Positions 8,421 to 16,772 of a stretch of DNA of 31,415 bases are shown one piece after another. The notes beneath the pieces are model-generated. The model saw only the letters and a list, made by a program, of their open reading frames with translations. It had not been told where the DNA came from and did no database searches. Both the position numbers and the translations under genes were made by a program. The DNA comes from a virus. The stretch lies in IMG/VR virus record IMGVR_UViG_3300030329_004653, positions 1 to 31,415 of that record; one strand, written 5' to 3'. Position 1 is the first letter of the stretch. Each line of letters opens with the position of its first letter.

Positions 8421-9049
8421 CAGATACCCGCCATTACATAATGGTCAAGTATCTCTTGTGCCTCATCTGGCAATCCCCTCTGGAAAACCTCATTGACAAA
8501 AGAGACACTCTCAGCACCTCTACTCTTAGAGGAGATTCCTATTCTTCCATCTCCTTTCTTTGAGTCTAGGTAAGATTTTGTTGCTATTATCACAACAGCC
8601 ATCTCTAGGTCATTGGGAACATCTCCAAAAGTTGTTGTTATGGCATCTGTATCCCAATCACTTGTGTCATAGCCAGGATGATATGTAACCTTTAGGTTAA
8701 GAAAACCTGTTGTTGGATTAGCACCATCAAACCTGACAACACCATCTGCACTAAATACATCATAGTCATCACTTGATATTGTGTCATCCCCACCAGTCTT
8801 GGCATAGTTCTCAATAATAGATGTAATGCTGTTTATTGGCTTGTTCCTAAGATATAAACGAGAGTTCAGAATATCTGTAGGACTGTAATACTCAATAATA
8901 GCACTACCTGGTTTCTCAAGGTATTTTCTTCTAGTGTACCTAGATGCTATACCTGTAGCAACCTTTAAGTGTAACTTTAGAGTATTGTCGTTAGTGGAAC
9001 TACTTATGTTCAAGTAGTCCTTTAGGACTGACAATCTTGCTAAAGCCAT
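8420..9049 (-). CDS. head-tail connector protein (gp6-like)
   Basis: A 209-residue protein with the typical opening of phage head-tail connectors: a short helical N-terminus (LSVLKDYLNISSSTNDNTLK), a helix with the RYTRRKYLEKPG motif, a beta region with YLRNKPINSITSI, and a C-terminal helical part (DVPNDLEMAVVIIATKSYLD). Proteins of this kind form the ring that docks on the portal and prepares it for tail attachment. It follows the capsid and a small head gene and precedes the neck protein. The start is ATG two bases after the stop of the upstream gene. Confidence 0.85.
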   Translation of the reverse strand: MALARLSVLKDYLNISSSTNDNTLKLHLKVATGIASRYTRRKYLEKPGSAIIEYYSPTDILNSRLYLRNKPINSITSIIENYAKTGGDDTISSDDYDVFSADGVVRFDGANPTTGFLNLKVTYHPGYDTSDWDTDAITTTFGDVPNDLEMAVVIIATKSYLDSKKGDGRIGISSKSRGAESVSFVNEVFQRGLPDEAQEILDHYVMAGI

Positions 9050-9051
9050 CT

Positions 9052-9426
9052 TTAATTCTTTGCTTGGAAAGCGACTACAGTTACTAAAGCATCAAAACCT
9101 GTTGCGGTTGCTGATGACTTGGCATTGATAGCCTTGTTTATGGCAGAAGTCTTTATTGGAGTTGTAAGGTTTATTGTGTGGTTTCCAGGAAGAGTTCCTA
9201 CTGCTATATATTGAGAAATCAATACTGTTGTATCCTCTAGTATGTCTACTTTCAATAGAGCAGATGCCCCAGCCTTTACAGCAATCACTATGTCAGTTAT
9301 GTAAGTGAATCTTGCTGTATCTGCTGCCAATACTTGTGTTGAACTTGCATCTGTAAGGTTTGCTTGTCCGTGAACAATCTCAAGTCCAGAAAGAGTATGC
9401 TGACCAGAATTATTTATTCCTGACAT
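9052..9426 (-). CDS. small head-associated structural protein, beta-rich
   Basis: A 124-residue protein dominated by Thr, Ala, Ser, Val and Ile strands with almost no cysteine or aromatic residues. It opens MSGINNSGQHTLSGLEIVHG. Its position two genes after the major capsid protein is where head-decoration or other head-surface proteins are often encoded, but I do not recognise the family. ATG overlaps the stop of the 56-residue gene upstream (TAATG). Confidence 0.65.
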   Translation of the reverse strand: MSGINNSGQHTLSGLEIVHGQANLTDASSTQVLAADTARFTYITDIVIAVKAGASALLKVDILEDTTVLISQYIAVGTLPGNHTINLTTPIKTSAINKAINAKSSATATGFDALVTVVAFQAKN

Positions 9427-9596
9427 TAGTCATCCCCCTTTTTCGCTTTCTTCTTTGGCTTCGGTGCGGCTTTAGCCTCAACAACCAAACCTTTCTTCAG
9501 AAGTCTTACAGAATCTCCAGCAGCAATTTCTGCCACATCTCCTGTTCTGTATTTGTTTCCTTTAAGACTAAAGTCTCTTTTAATTTCGTATTTCAT
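9426..9596 (-). CDS. 56-residue lysine-rich protein after the capsid gene
   Basis: A short frame of 56 residues starting MKYEIKRDFSLKGNKYRTGD and ending in a Lys/Pro-rich tail (KPKKKAKKGDD). The N-terminal half contains DVAEIAAGDSVRLLKKGLVV, which resembles the short strand-helix domains encoded next to phage capsid genes. The GAGGT ribosome site lies upstream of ATG 9596 in an AACGAGGT context, and the stop overlaps the following ATG. A role in head assembly is inferred from location only. Confidence 0.65.
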   Translation of the reverse strand: MKYEIKRDFSLKGNKYRTGDVAEIAAGDSVRLLKKGLVVEAKAAPKPKKKAKKGDD

Positions 9597-9622
9597 TTAA
9601 CTTACCTCGTTTTTTTATTTTT

Positions 9623-9646
9623 GTGGGGGAGTCGAAACCCCCCCAC
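9623..9646 (-). terminator. strong stem-loop after the capsid gene
   Basis: A 7-bp perfect stem, GTGGGGG with CCCCCAC, with a TCGAAA-containing loop, 33 bases after the capsid stop. On the transcribed strand it is followed by A-rich, not U-rich, sequence, so it is probably not an ordinary intrinsic terminator. It could protect the 3' end of capsid mRNA and set the ratio of capsid to downstream products. Confidence 0.5.
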
Positions 9647-9678
9647 TCGTTGTTATCGTAGTTTATGAATTAGTGATA

Positions 9679-10860
9679 TTATGTAATACCATCTATTTCA
9701 ACAACAGCACCGCCCTTTCCATCAATAGTAGTATTGACCAAAGAGTTAGAGTCAACTAACTCGTATGCTCTCATACCGAATTGTACAGATTCCCAAGCAG
9801 TTCCACCAATCTCGCTGGTGTCAATCCTTAATCCGTTACTGTGTCTGAATACAGCCATCGCTCTATCCCAAGCACCATACCAGATGCTAGTGTCCACAGC
9901 CTGTGGGTTTAAGAAAATTGGTGCACCAAAGATAGTTGCTGATTCAGGAGAAAGACCTAAGTCTCTGTTGTAGATTGGTGCAGACCCAGCAGTCAAGGAC
10001 ATAATCCTTTCCAAATTGTTTGGGTGCATCATCCACATTGTAGGCAAAGCCCTGTACTCCACAGCAAGTTCGTGGTAGCATTTCTTTAGGTGTGCATAGG
10101 TCAAAGCACCAGAAGTGGTTGGCTTATCCCAAGCAGTACCATCGATAGTTCCAGTAAAGTTAGAACCATCAGTAATTTCGTTTTCAATGAGTCTCCTCAA
10201 AGCAACGATTTGATTTGCTGTAGTTTCACCGATTAGGTCTACAGCAGTACCAGCCAAGAGTTCTTGTGACATATAAGTCAAAGCAACTGCTTTGTCAAGA
10301 GCAAAAGTCCTCTCAACGAAAGTTGGCTTTGTGTCAGTAGTGTCAGCATTTTCAGCCACGATTGCTGCTGTCAAGTCAGCGGAAATCGCTGGAACAGCAC
10401 CTGTAGTGGAAGTAACAGTAATGTTTCTCAAAACATCCTGCATCCTTGGTCTATCTATTTGCATTACAAAGAATTCATTAGCCAACAATTCAGTTGGTAC
10501 AGTAAATCCACCACTAGCATCTGTAGTAGACATTGGGTTGTCTGCTTTAGTGTAAATACCTGAATCTTTGATTTCTGCTCTCTTGTAGAAAGCATCTTTT
10601 CTCTCCCAGTCTTTCTGGAAGTGAGCCTGTGTTAAACCACCTAGATATGCACGAATTCCCTCGGCAGTTTTCCAAGTAGCATCAACAACAGGGTCTTTTG
10701 TGTAAGTGTTTCCACTTACTTTGATTTCCTTTCTTTCAACTTTAGTTTCAGCCTTTTCCTCTTTTGGTAAAGCATCTTTAACTGCTTTTTCCACGATTGG
10801 AGACAAAACTTCCTCTAAGTTAAGGTCAAGGTCATCATTTTTATTAGTGTCTTTTGACAT
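9679..10860 (-). CDS. major capsid protein, HK97 fold
   Basis: A 393-residue protein. The first 50 residues are charged and helical (a delta-like scaffold domain). Then come a linker and the characteristic start of the mature capsid domain, STTDASGGFTVPTELLANEF, followed by RPRMQDVLRNITVTSTTGAV and a long helix RRLIENEITDGSNFTG. These are standard features of HK97-type capsid proteins that are cleaved after the delta domain. The gene follows the prohead protease and is preceded by a GAGGT ribosome site. Length and layout are normal for the family. Confidence 0.95.
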   Translation of the reverse strand: MSKDTNKNDDLDLNLEEVLSPIVEKAVKDALPKEEKAETKVERKEIKVSGNTYTKDPVVDATWKTAEGIRAYLGGLTQAHFQKDWERKDAFYKRAEIKDSGIYTKADNPMSTTDASGGFTVPTELLANEFFVMQIDRPRMQDVLRNITVTSTTGAVPAISADLTAAIVAENADTTDTKPTFVERTFALDKAVALTYMSQELLAGTAVDLIGETTANQIVALRRLIENEITDGSNFTGTIDGTAWDKPTTSGALTYAHLKKCYHELAVEYRALPTMWMMHPNNLERIMSLTAGSAPIYNRDLGLSPESATIFGAPIFLNPQAVDTSIWYGAWDRAMAVFRHSNGLRIDTSEIGGTAWESVQFGMRAYELVDSNSLVNTTIDGKGGAVVEIDGIT

Positions 10861-10878
10861 AATATTAAATACCTCGCT

Positions 10879-12147
10879 TTATTTAGATTTCTCTTCAAGA
10901 TACTTGCTAACTGCTCTTCGGAGAATTTGCATTTTTCTCTCTCGTAAGTCAGTCTCCACTTTTTCTTCAGAGTTATTTTCCTTTTGTTCTAATAGTTTAT
11001 CAACCTTTTCATTCAGGTTGTTTATCTTTTCTTCTAATACTGCGATGTCCTTGTTGTATCCAGGACATTCTGGATTATCCATTGGACATTCGCCTTTTTC
11101 TTTTTCTTCTTTAACTTCATTGCAGCCACAACCTTTACACTCGCCCTCTGTGCTGTCAGTTACAGTTGATTCCATACACATTTCCCTAGCGATAGCATAG
11201 GCTTGGTCCTCTTCCATTGTCGGATTCTCTTCCATTATTATAGGAATCTTCCTTTCGATACACTCATCTACAGTTTCTTTGTTTTCTGGCACTAAAGCCT
11301 GTAAAACAGGTTCACTTTTAATGTCAAGTGATTTTATTGTGTGAATAATGGCATCAGGGTTGGCTGGAACATTAACAACCGATATTTCTAATAATTCTTG
11401 CTTTGTAAAGGTCCTGCCACCCTCGTTATTCATTTTCATATCCATAGGTCTAAATCCAACAGACAATCCTTTCAGGTCGCCAGAGCGAACAAGTTTTTCA
11501 ACATCTGTTGATAATTGTGTCTGTCCATTGAATTTAGCCTTTCCAACCAATCTGCCATCATCAACCTTAACCCAAAGAACTCTTCCGATAGGAAGTTTTG
11601 ACTGGTCGTGACCCCATAGCAAAGGACCACCATCTTTAAATGTGTCCAATACCCAACCATCAGGATTGATAATATCGCTTTCTCTATCTACACTTGCTGT
11701 AGATGCTGTGAAAACCATTTCCCCTTTCTCGTTAGGAGTCTTGTCGATAATTGCTTTTGTAAATTGTTTATTTTCCATAGTTATACTTTTTTCCTCTTCT
11801 TTTTTGATTTGGTCTCTTTTTTTTCTAGACCAAGAAAAACCAGCATCTCCACCCCATAAAGCCCAAGCAATTCTTCCATTGGATGGGTAGCCTTTTTCGC
11901 CTCTTCTGAAACCTTTTCCTGATTTGTCTGATTCGTGTCTTGAGAAGAAACTAAACATTCTCTTGACAGTCCTTACAGACATATCCTTTCCATTGACAAT
12001 ATCTCTTGCTCTAGAGATTCCTACCTGAGTTCCGCCTCTGCCAAACTCCTTTCTCCAGGCAAGTCCTCTTTTTGCCTCTTCTACCATTCCGCTTGTAGGT
12101 GTTAGGTTGATGTCGGAAAGTGCTTTTTTGCTTAATTCAAATTCCAT
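10879..12147 (-). CDS. prohead protease (HK97 type) with extra N-terminal domain and Cys-rich, coiled-coil C-terminus
   Basis: A 422-residue protein in three parts. Residues 1-120 form a separate module with RGGTQVGISRARDIVNGK, SVRTVKRMFSFFSRHE and PSNGRIAWALWGGDAGF. Residues from about 122 carry the S78 protease core: STASVDRESDIINPDG, LLWGHDQSKLPIGR (probable catalytic His), DLKGLSVGFRP (probable catalytic Ser) and ISVVNVPANPDA. The C-terminal part holds RKIPIIMEENPTMEEDQAYA, a cysteine cluster (CKGCGC, then CPMDNPECPGY) and a coiled coil likely to act as scaffold. No clear ribosome site precedes ATG 12147. An internal ATG (MENKQF) could give a shorter protease. It lies between the MuF-like and capsid genes as expected. 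Confidence 0.9.
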   Translation of the reverse strand: MEFELSKKALSDINLTPTSGMVEEAKRGLAWRKEFGRGGTQVGISRARDIVNGKDMSVRTVKRMFSFFSRHESDKSGKGFRRGEKGYPSNGRIAWALWGGDAGFSWSRKKRDQIKKEEEKSITMENKQFTKAIIDKTPNEKGEMVFTASTASVDRESDIINPDGWVLDTFKDGGPLLWGHDQSKLPIGRVLWVKVDDGRLVGKAKFNGQTQLSTDVEKLVRSGDLKGLSVGFRPMDMKMNNEGGRTFTKQELLEISVVNVPANPDAIIHTIKSLDIKSEPVLQALVPENKETVDECIERKIPIIMEENPTMEEDQAYAIAREMCMESTVTDSTEGECKGCGCNEVKEEKEKGECPMDNPECPGYNKDIAVLEEKINNLNEKVDKLLEQKENNSEEKVETDLRERKMQILRRAVSKYLEEKSK

Positions 12148-12173
12148 ATTATTTTTATATTACAGAAAAAAAC

Positions 12174-12932
12174 CTAATTTGAGTCCAATCCCATATCTTT
12201 TTCTGTCAAAGGAAGAGCCACACACCTACAATTTACGACTTCATCCGCTGGACCAAGTGGGTCTAAAGGATATTGAAGTCCATTTGAGAAAATCTCTCCT
12301 TTAAATATCCTTTCTCCATTCATTATCTGGTGTGCAGGTCTTGTTTTTCCATCCATAACCGCTGACCACTCAAAACCAGCAACCTGCATTGATTCTCCAT
12401 ACATAGCAAAAGATGCTGCATTTAGCCCTCTCATCGTTTCAGTCCTTGCTATTCTTCTTGCCCTAGTTCCACCTAAACCAAAAACCTTTGCTATCTCATC
12501 TTTGGTTTGCTTTACAGTCCAACCCAATACAAAAGACTGGTTTATCTTTTCTTTCAATTCCTTATATACTTCTTGACCCATTCCTGTTATCAGGTTTTTT
12601 TGCTCTTCAGCAACAGCAAGAAGTGTTGGGTTTGTTTCGCCTTTCCAGTCAACAGGGTCTTTCAATGTTCCTGATGCCATATCCCATCCTCTTCTGTATA
12701 TTTCCCATATTATTGGAACAAGAAGTATATTGAATTGCTCTAACTCTGCAGCCTCTGGGGGAAAGTAAAGAACAAATATATCTTCATCAACTTCTTTTTT
12801 CATTACCCTGTATGCTTTGTGTGCATTATCTATATTTCTGAAAATCTTCTTTTCGAGTTTGTCAAAATGAATCTGAAAAGCATTTTCCATTTTTTTTGCC
12901 AATGGGTCTAACTCTTTGTCTCTCGAGTTCAA
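12174..12932 (-). CDS. MuF-like head morphogenesis protein (SPP1 gp7 / Mu F family)
   Basis: A 252-residue protein. The helical N-terminal half is followed by the MuF core: GLGGTRARRIARTETMRGLN, then SAVMDGKTRPAHQIMNGERI, a YPLDPLGPADEV stretch and the closing VNCRCVALPL. The 'RTE ... D-x-R-x-x-H ... NCRC' order is diagnostic. Family members are minor head proteins bound to the portal and may be ejected with DNA. The likely start is TTG at 12932, preceded by GAGGGTAAGG; no ATG is available upstream in frame before the stop, and an open stretch of about 16 codons precedes the TTG. It lies between portal and protease, the normal order. Confidence 0.88.
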   Translation of the reverse strand: MNSRDKELDPLAKKMENAFQIHFDKLEKKIFRNIDNAHKAYRVMKKEVDEDIFVLYFPPEAAELEQFNILLVPIIWEIYRRGWDMASGTLKDPVDWKGETNPTLLAVAEEQKNLITGMGQEVYKELKEKINQSFVLGWTVKQTKDEIAKVFGLGGTRARRIARTETMRGLNAASFAMYGESMQVAGFEWSAVMDGKTRPAHQIMNGERIFKGEIFSNGLQYPLDPLGPADEVVNCRCVALPLTEKDMGLDSN

Positions 12933-12967
12933 TATAGCCTTACCCTCACATAAGGGCAGGAAAGACT

Positions 12968-14368
12968 TCAGCCTTTTAAATCTTCAGATGCCTCTGTGTC
13001 TTTTGTAAAGACCTCATTTAACCATTTGTCGAGATTCTCTTGTTTTTCCTCATCGACATCAATAATCTCTCTTGATTCTTTTTCTTCGCCCAATGGCATC
13101 ATATTCATCTGAATCAAAGGAACATCACCCCATTCCACAGGTTCTAGACCATCTCTTTCCCTTTCTTCATTTATTGTTGTCATTCCAAGTTGTAGGTTTG
13201 TCTTTTTTTCCAAAAGCCTAAATGAACTGTCTTTTGATGTAGGGTCATCAAACATCATAATCATATTTTCTCCAAACATAGGCATAAGGAATTTGTTAAT
13301 TGTTGCCTGTATCTTTGCCAATCTTGGCTTTATGGCATCTTTAATGAATATCCTTTCAGCAGCCTCTACTGTAGCCTTGTTTACTTCTGGTCCACCAAGT
13401 ATTGCATAAGGCACTCTGTATATGGCAAATATCTCTTGCCAAACAGAATCTTTCCCTTTCTGAAATTCCAATTCTTCTGCAGAAAGACCAAGTCTCTTGA
13501 ATTCAAAAGAACCAGCATCAAGAACAGCGAGTTTGCCTCTTTGTTGCCTACCTTGGTAAAGTTGATTCCATTGTGTCCTTATCCTTTCCGCATCCTCTTG
13601 TGTTAAAGGTCGCTGCGAGACCAAAAGCCCCTCTGGTATTGCCCTATTCTGTAACAGCCTCAATCTCTGTACTGACATCTCGGTATCTGTATCCATAGAG
13701 TACCTTGCTGCCTCTATAGGGCTAAATCCATAAAATAGAGATTTCGGGTTTGCAGTCTTGAAGTGTATGATTTCATCCCTTGAAAATGCTGTTGTCCTGC
13801 CATCATCCATAAAAGTTGGATATGTGCTGTCAGGTGTGTCTAGACTGTACAGATAACCAGCGATAAGTTGTCCATCATCATCTTCCTCTTTTTCTGGAAC
13901 GACTGTCATATTTTGGGATAGTAATGGGTGCAGTTCAACTGGAACACCTTTTTCATCTCTAACAACATAAAGATAAGCATTACCTGTCAAGTCCAAATCT
14001 ATTGAAACCCTCTCCATAACCTCTATGTGGTCCATCAAAGGATTCGGATTCATAAACAATCTGTAGAAAGGGTTTGAAAAATCCAAAACCTTTTTCATCT
14101 TGTTTTTTTCTGTCCTGTACATCTTGAAAGATGTCAAGGATATGGCATCTGCAATCCTTTTTGTTGCCGAATACACAGCAGACATATATCCATCTACCAT
14201 CTCTTGTTGAGACAGGTCTGGAACAGTCGTTTTCTTTAATTGCCTGTTCCCAGCCCCTGTAGCAACATTGACATATCTTTCTGAACTGCTAGGTTTCCTG
14301 TTCAATCTTCTCCAGAAAGAATCGTTTAATCTGCTAAACCTTTTCTTAAAATTATCTAAAATACCCAT
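12968..14368 (-). CDS. portal protein (HK97-like)
   Basis: A 466-residue protein beginning MGILDNFKKRFSRLN. It shows the portal hallmarks VYSATKRIADAISLTSFKMY, the MERVSIDLDLTGNAYLYVVR stretch, IIHFKTANPKSLFYGFSPIE, and late LGMTTINEERERDGLEPVEW, the usual 'T-x-NE-R-x-x-x-GLxP' motif near the C-terminus. Twelve copies form the channel through which DNA enters and leaves the head. The ATG lies 13 bases inside the end of the large-terminase gene, so translation is coupled. Confidence 0.95.
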   Translation of the reverse strand: MGILDNFKKRFSRLNDSFWRRLNRKPSSSERYVNVATGAGNRQLKKTTVPDLSQQEMVDGYMSAVYSATKRIADAISLTSFKMYRTEKNKMKKVLDFSNPFYRLFMNPNPLMDHIEVMERVSIDLDLTGNAYLYVVRDEKGVPVELHPLLSQNMTVVPEKEEDDDGQLIAGYLYSLDTPDSTYPTFMDDGRTTAFSRDEIIHFKTANPKSLFYGFSPIEAARYSMDTDTEMSVQRLRLLQNRAIPEGLLVSQRPLTQEDAERIRTQWNQLYQGRQQRGKLAVLDAGSFEFKRLGLSAEELEFQKGKDSVWQEIFAIYRVPYAILGGPEVNKATVEAAERIFIKDAIKPRLAKIQATINKFLMPMFGENMIMMFDDPTSKDSSFRLLEKKTNLQLGMTTINEERERDGLEPVEWGDVPLIQMNMMPLGEEKESREIIDVDEEKQENLDKWLNEVFTKDTEASEDLKG

Positions 14369-15642
14369 AAACCAGTACCCCCTGATTGCCTTTGACCCCA
14401 GACTGCCAAAGCAAGAGCGATAACACAGTCATCGTGATGACCAGGTGCTGCCTCATACTTTACCAATCCAGTAGGACTTCTTGTAAATTGATAGTTTTGT
14501 AATTCTTCCAATACAATACTACCTATAGGATAGATTACGGATTGTGTCTCAATTTGAAACCCTAAATGCTGTATTATCTCCGCTTTTGTCTTGTAATCCA
14601 AGTTAATTCCCTCAATTCTCATACCAGAATTTCTCAAAGCCTCAAAGACCGAAGAACCCATTCCTGTCGCATCAATATATACTGGACACTTGGCATATAG
14701 GTTAATTGCATAGTTTATTCTTGACTTTTGCTGTTCAAATGAAACATCCCTACATCTATCCATATAAACAACTCTTCCATCATTGTCTATGATTGTTATA
14801 ACAGTAAAGTCGTTTTTTCTTGCCAGGTCCACTCCACACATATAAGTTTTCTTTGAATCAAACTCTATGGGAAGTTTATAACTATCCTCACAACCCTCTA
14901 ATCCAAAAAAAGCCCCACCAGCAGAATCTGTGAATTTTGCCAAGTATTCCTGTTCAAAGATGTTCCTTGGTGTCCTTTTCTCTATTTCTTTAAGTCTTCC
15001 CTTTATGAAAGGGCTTTCTGTTGATGGTGTGTGATATGACTGCCAATTTGGATACTCTTTGCTTTGACCCCACATCCAAGCCTCATAAAACCAATTTCTT
15101 CCCAATGGTGTCGAAATCATCCATACATTTGCTTTTTTGACTATAAGCATAGGTTCAATGTATTGTTCCCATATTTTCTTGTCAAGCCTGGCTGCCTCAT
15201 CCAATATTGCGAAATCCAGGGTTGCACCCAAAAGATGGTCAGCATATTGCTGTTCTCCAGACAGGAAAATTATCCTAGAGCCATTTTTAAGGTAAAGAAT
15301 CATATCTGTAACAGTAACATCATCAAATTCTTTCTGGTTTCTGAACATTCTCAACATCCTGGGCATAATATCCCTACGACATTGCCTCAAAGTGGGAGAA
15401 AGCCACCAAATGGTCCTATTAGGGGCTTCTTTAGCCGCCATCCAGGCTCTCATTATGGCTAATTCTGTTTTTCCGACCTGCCTACCAGCACAAATGACAA
15501 CATTTTTGTCTTTTGATGCCTTTAGGACCTTTTTTTGCCATTTGAAAGGTTTCCATTCCTCTTTTGATGCCTGAACACTTGCAACTGCGGATTTTCTTCC
15601 CTGAAGTTTGCTTGTTTCAAGTTTACCAAAGGCTTTACTCAT
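14356..15642 (-). CDS. terL: terminase large subunit
   Basis: A 428-residue protein when started at ATG 15642, which follows GAGG by six bases (an upstream TTG would add four residues). The ATPase domain has Walker A GRQVGKT (about 53-59), Walker B FAILDEAA (about 144-151) and the coupling motif ISTPLGRNW. The nuclease domain shows GVDLARKNDFTVI, VYIDATGMGSSVFEAL and HHDDCVIALALA, giving the three acidic positions of the RNase H-like fold. It pumps DNA into the prohead and cuts it. It overlaps the upstream small gene by eight bases and the portal gene by 13. Confidence 0.96.
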   Translation of the reverse strand: MSKAFGKLETSKLQGRKSAVASVQASKEEWKPFKWQKKVLKASKDKNVVICAGRQVGKTELAIMRAWMAAKEAPNRTIWWLSPTLRQCRRDIMPRMLRMFRNQKEFDDVTVTDMILYLKNGSRIIFLSGEQQYADHLLGATLDFAILDEAARLDKKIWEQYIEPMLIVKKANVWMISTPLGRNWFYEAWMWGQSKEYPNWQSYHTPSTESPFIKGRLKEIEKRTPRNIFEQEYLAKFTDSAGGAFFGLEGCEDSYKLPIEFDSKKTYMCGVDLARKNDFTVITIIDNDGRVVYMDRCRDVSFEQQKSRINYAINLYAKCPVYIDATGMGSSVFEALRNSGMRIEGINLDYKTKAEIIQHLGFQIETQSVIYPIGSIVLEELQNYQFTRSPTGLVKYEAAPGHHDDCVIALALAVWGQRQSGGTGLWVF

Positions 15643-15868
15643 CCATTGCCTCAATTACAGTAGCAAGATTCTTCAATGTCCTTATCTCATTCTCTATTGA
15701 TTTAGTACAGTTATTCATTGCTGTCGCCAATTTTGCTATATCAGTAGGGCTAAGGTCATCTTCAGTCATCTTGAACTGAATGTCAGCAACCCTCTCCCTG
15801 TGTTTCTGAACTGAAATCAATGTTTGACTGTACATCGCATCCAAACTTGCCTTTTCGTTGTTTGTCAT
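15635..15868 (-). CDS. small helical protein before terL (possible terminase small subunit)
   Basis: A 77-residue, almost wholly helical protein (MTNNEKASLDAMYSQTLISV, then AKLATAMNNCTKSIENEIRT) that ends inside the start of the large-terminase gene. The place directly before terL is where the small subunit, which recognises the packaging site, is normally encoded, and small size plus helical content is compatible. I see no convincing helix-turn-helix, so the function is inferred from position. The ribosome site AGGGAG precedes ATG 15868. Confidence 0.65.
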   Translation of the reverse strand: MTNNEKASLDAMYSQTLISVQKHRERVADIQFKMTEDDLSPTDIAKLATAMNNCTKSIENEIRTLKNLATVIEAMDE

Positions 15869-16010
15869 CGTATTCTCCCTCTAAAAATGTTATATTTCCG
15901 ACTTTTTTGACAATAAAGTATTTTGAGCCATCTCCGAATATGTAGTTTTCATTCTGGTCAAGGTATGCCCATACCCATTCTTCACCACTTCCACTCGAAC
16001 TCGACTCCAA
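15783..16010 (-). CDS. small hypothetical protein with uncertain 5' end
   Basis: A frame of up to 75 residues with a protein-like core (EEWVWAYLDQNENYIFGDGS, then KYFIVKKVGNITFLEGEYDD). Its only start is TTG at 16010 directly after an in-frame TAG, and its 3' end overlaps the next gene by 86 bases. Just upstream, in another frame, lies a plausible stretch KLIYKKEKGEKIVGVEFEWK that ends at a stop in the same place. The two may once have been one gene, now split by an indel or joined by a frameshift. Function unknown. Confidence 0.4.
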   Translation of the reverse strand: MESSSSGSGEEWVWAYLDQNENYIFGDGSKYFIVKKVGNITFLEGEYDDKQRKGKFGCDVQSNIDFSSETQGEGC

Positions 16011-16046
16011 CTATTTTCTCACCCTTTTCCTTTTTGTAGATGAGTT

Positions 16047-16376
16047 TTAGTCTAGGGCTTTTCCCACTAATTCCTCAGCGGTATCCTCTATTGTGTCTTG
16101 GTTCAGTATCTTTGCCTGTGCCTCATCGATTGCCTCGTGGATTTTATCTCTCATAAGGTTTCTCCAGGCATTAAGCACGACATCCTCTATAGGTCCATCC
16201 TTTATGTGTTCCTTGATGAATTTCTCAACATCGGCATCTAAAGTTGCCTGTTTCTCATCAATCGCCTTGTTTACCTCATCTGAAAGTTTCTCAGCCAATG
16301 CTGGGATGTATTTCCCGATAAACCTCTTTACTTTGGCTTTCGCCTTGTTTCTCCACCAATTGCTCAATCTGCTCAT
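16047..16376 (-). CDS. small charged helical protein
   Basis: A 109-residue protein when started at ATG 16376 (MSRLSNWWRNKAKAKVKRFI), which has an AGGGGAAG ribosome site and overlaps no other gene. A longer TTG-started version lacks such support. It is helical and highly charged, with a basic N-terminal amphipathic stretch and an acidic remainder (DEVNKAIDEKQATLDADVEK, then EDTAEELVGKAL). It is the gene next to the small membrane protein and two genes before the small-terminase candidate. I do not recognise it; an accessory packaging or lysis protein are both possible. Confidence 0.6.
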   Translation of the reverse strand: MSRLSNWWRNKAKAKVKRFIGKYIPALAEKLSDEVNKAIDEKQATLDADVEKFIKEHIKDGPIEDVVLNAWRNLMRDKIHEAIDEAQAKILNQDTIEDTAEELVGKALD

Positions 16377-16377
16377 T

Positions 16378-16545
16378 TTATTCTTCCCCTTTCTGCCTTG
16401 ACCCAAAGTAGAAACCCAAGACTATCAAGGTTGCATCGCTGATATTGTCATTGTCAACGAAGATAAAGGCGGCAACCAGCATCAAAGCCAGTATCGCCCT
16501 TACAGAACCCTCAGGCAATGCCAAAGGCTTGTCAGGGTCAAACAC
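16378..16545 (-). CDS. 55-residue membrane protein (holin-like)
   Basis: A short frame from GTG 16545 to TAA 16378, starting with FDPDKPLALPEGSVRAILAL and continuing into a hydrophobic segment LMLVAAFIFV, then a second hydrophobic stretch LIVLGFYFG and a polar tail SRQKGEE. A 'LPEGSVRAILAL' run before a membrane helix is something I have seen in other small phage membrane proteins. It overlaps the end of the upstream gene (probable coupling) and ends one base before the next ATG. With its neighbour it could form a holin pair. Confidence 0.65.
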   Translation of the reverse strand: MFDPDKPLALPEGSVRAILALMLVAAFIFVDNDNISDATLIVLGFYFGSRQKGEE

Positions 16546-16738
16546 CTTTCATCATCAGCGAGATGCCGAATGATATGGCTGCTGTCCAGCCAAGCACCCA
16601 GATTCGCCAATCCTCAATAATCCGAAGTCTCCTGTCAAGTCCAGATATTCCAGATTTAACCTCATCAATATCCTCTTTGATGGATTGAGTCCGCTCATCC
16701 ACCTTTCCTAAAGTTACCGACAGGTCCTCTTTTGACAT
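16538..16738 (-). CDS. 66-residue coiled-coil and membrane-anchor protein (XhlA-like)
   Basis: Starting at ATG 16738 (MSKEDLSVTLGKVDERTQSI), the protein has a charged coiled coil in residues 1-45 (IKEDIDEVKSGISGLDRRLR) and one C-terminal transmembrane helix (WVLGWTAAISFGISLMM). This layout is that of the small XhlA/hemolysin-type proteins that act with holins in phage lysis. A longer reading from 16828 adds a hydrophobic leader that overlaps the divergent promoter and looks unlike a protein. AAGGA precedes ATG 16738. It is the first gene of the leftward arm. Confidence 0.7.
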   Translation of the reverse strand: MSKEDLSVTLGKVDERTQSIKEDIDEVKSGISGLDRRLRIIEDWRIWVLGWTAAISFGISLMMKGV

Positions 16739-16772
16739 TATCCTTATATTAAGCGAAAAAACACTAAATGTA

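Noticed and set aside
9623-9646. Stem-loop resembling a tRNA T-arm (TTCGA-type loop)
   Set aside because: No acceptor, D or anticodon arms can be formed around it.
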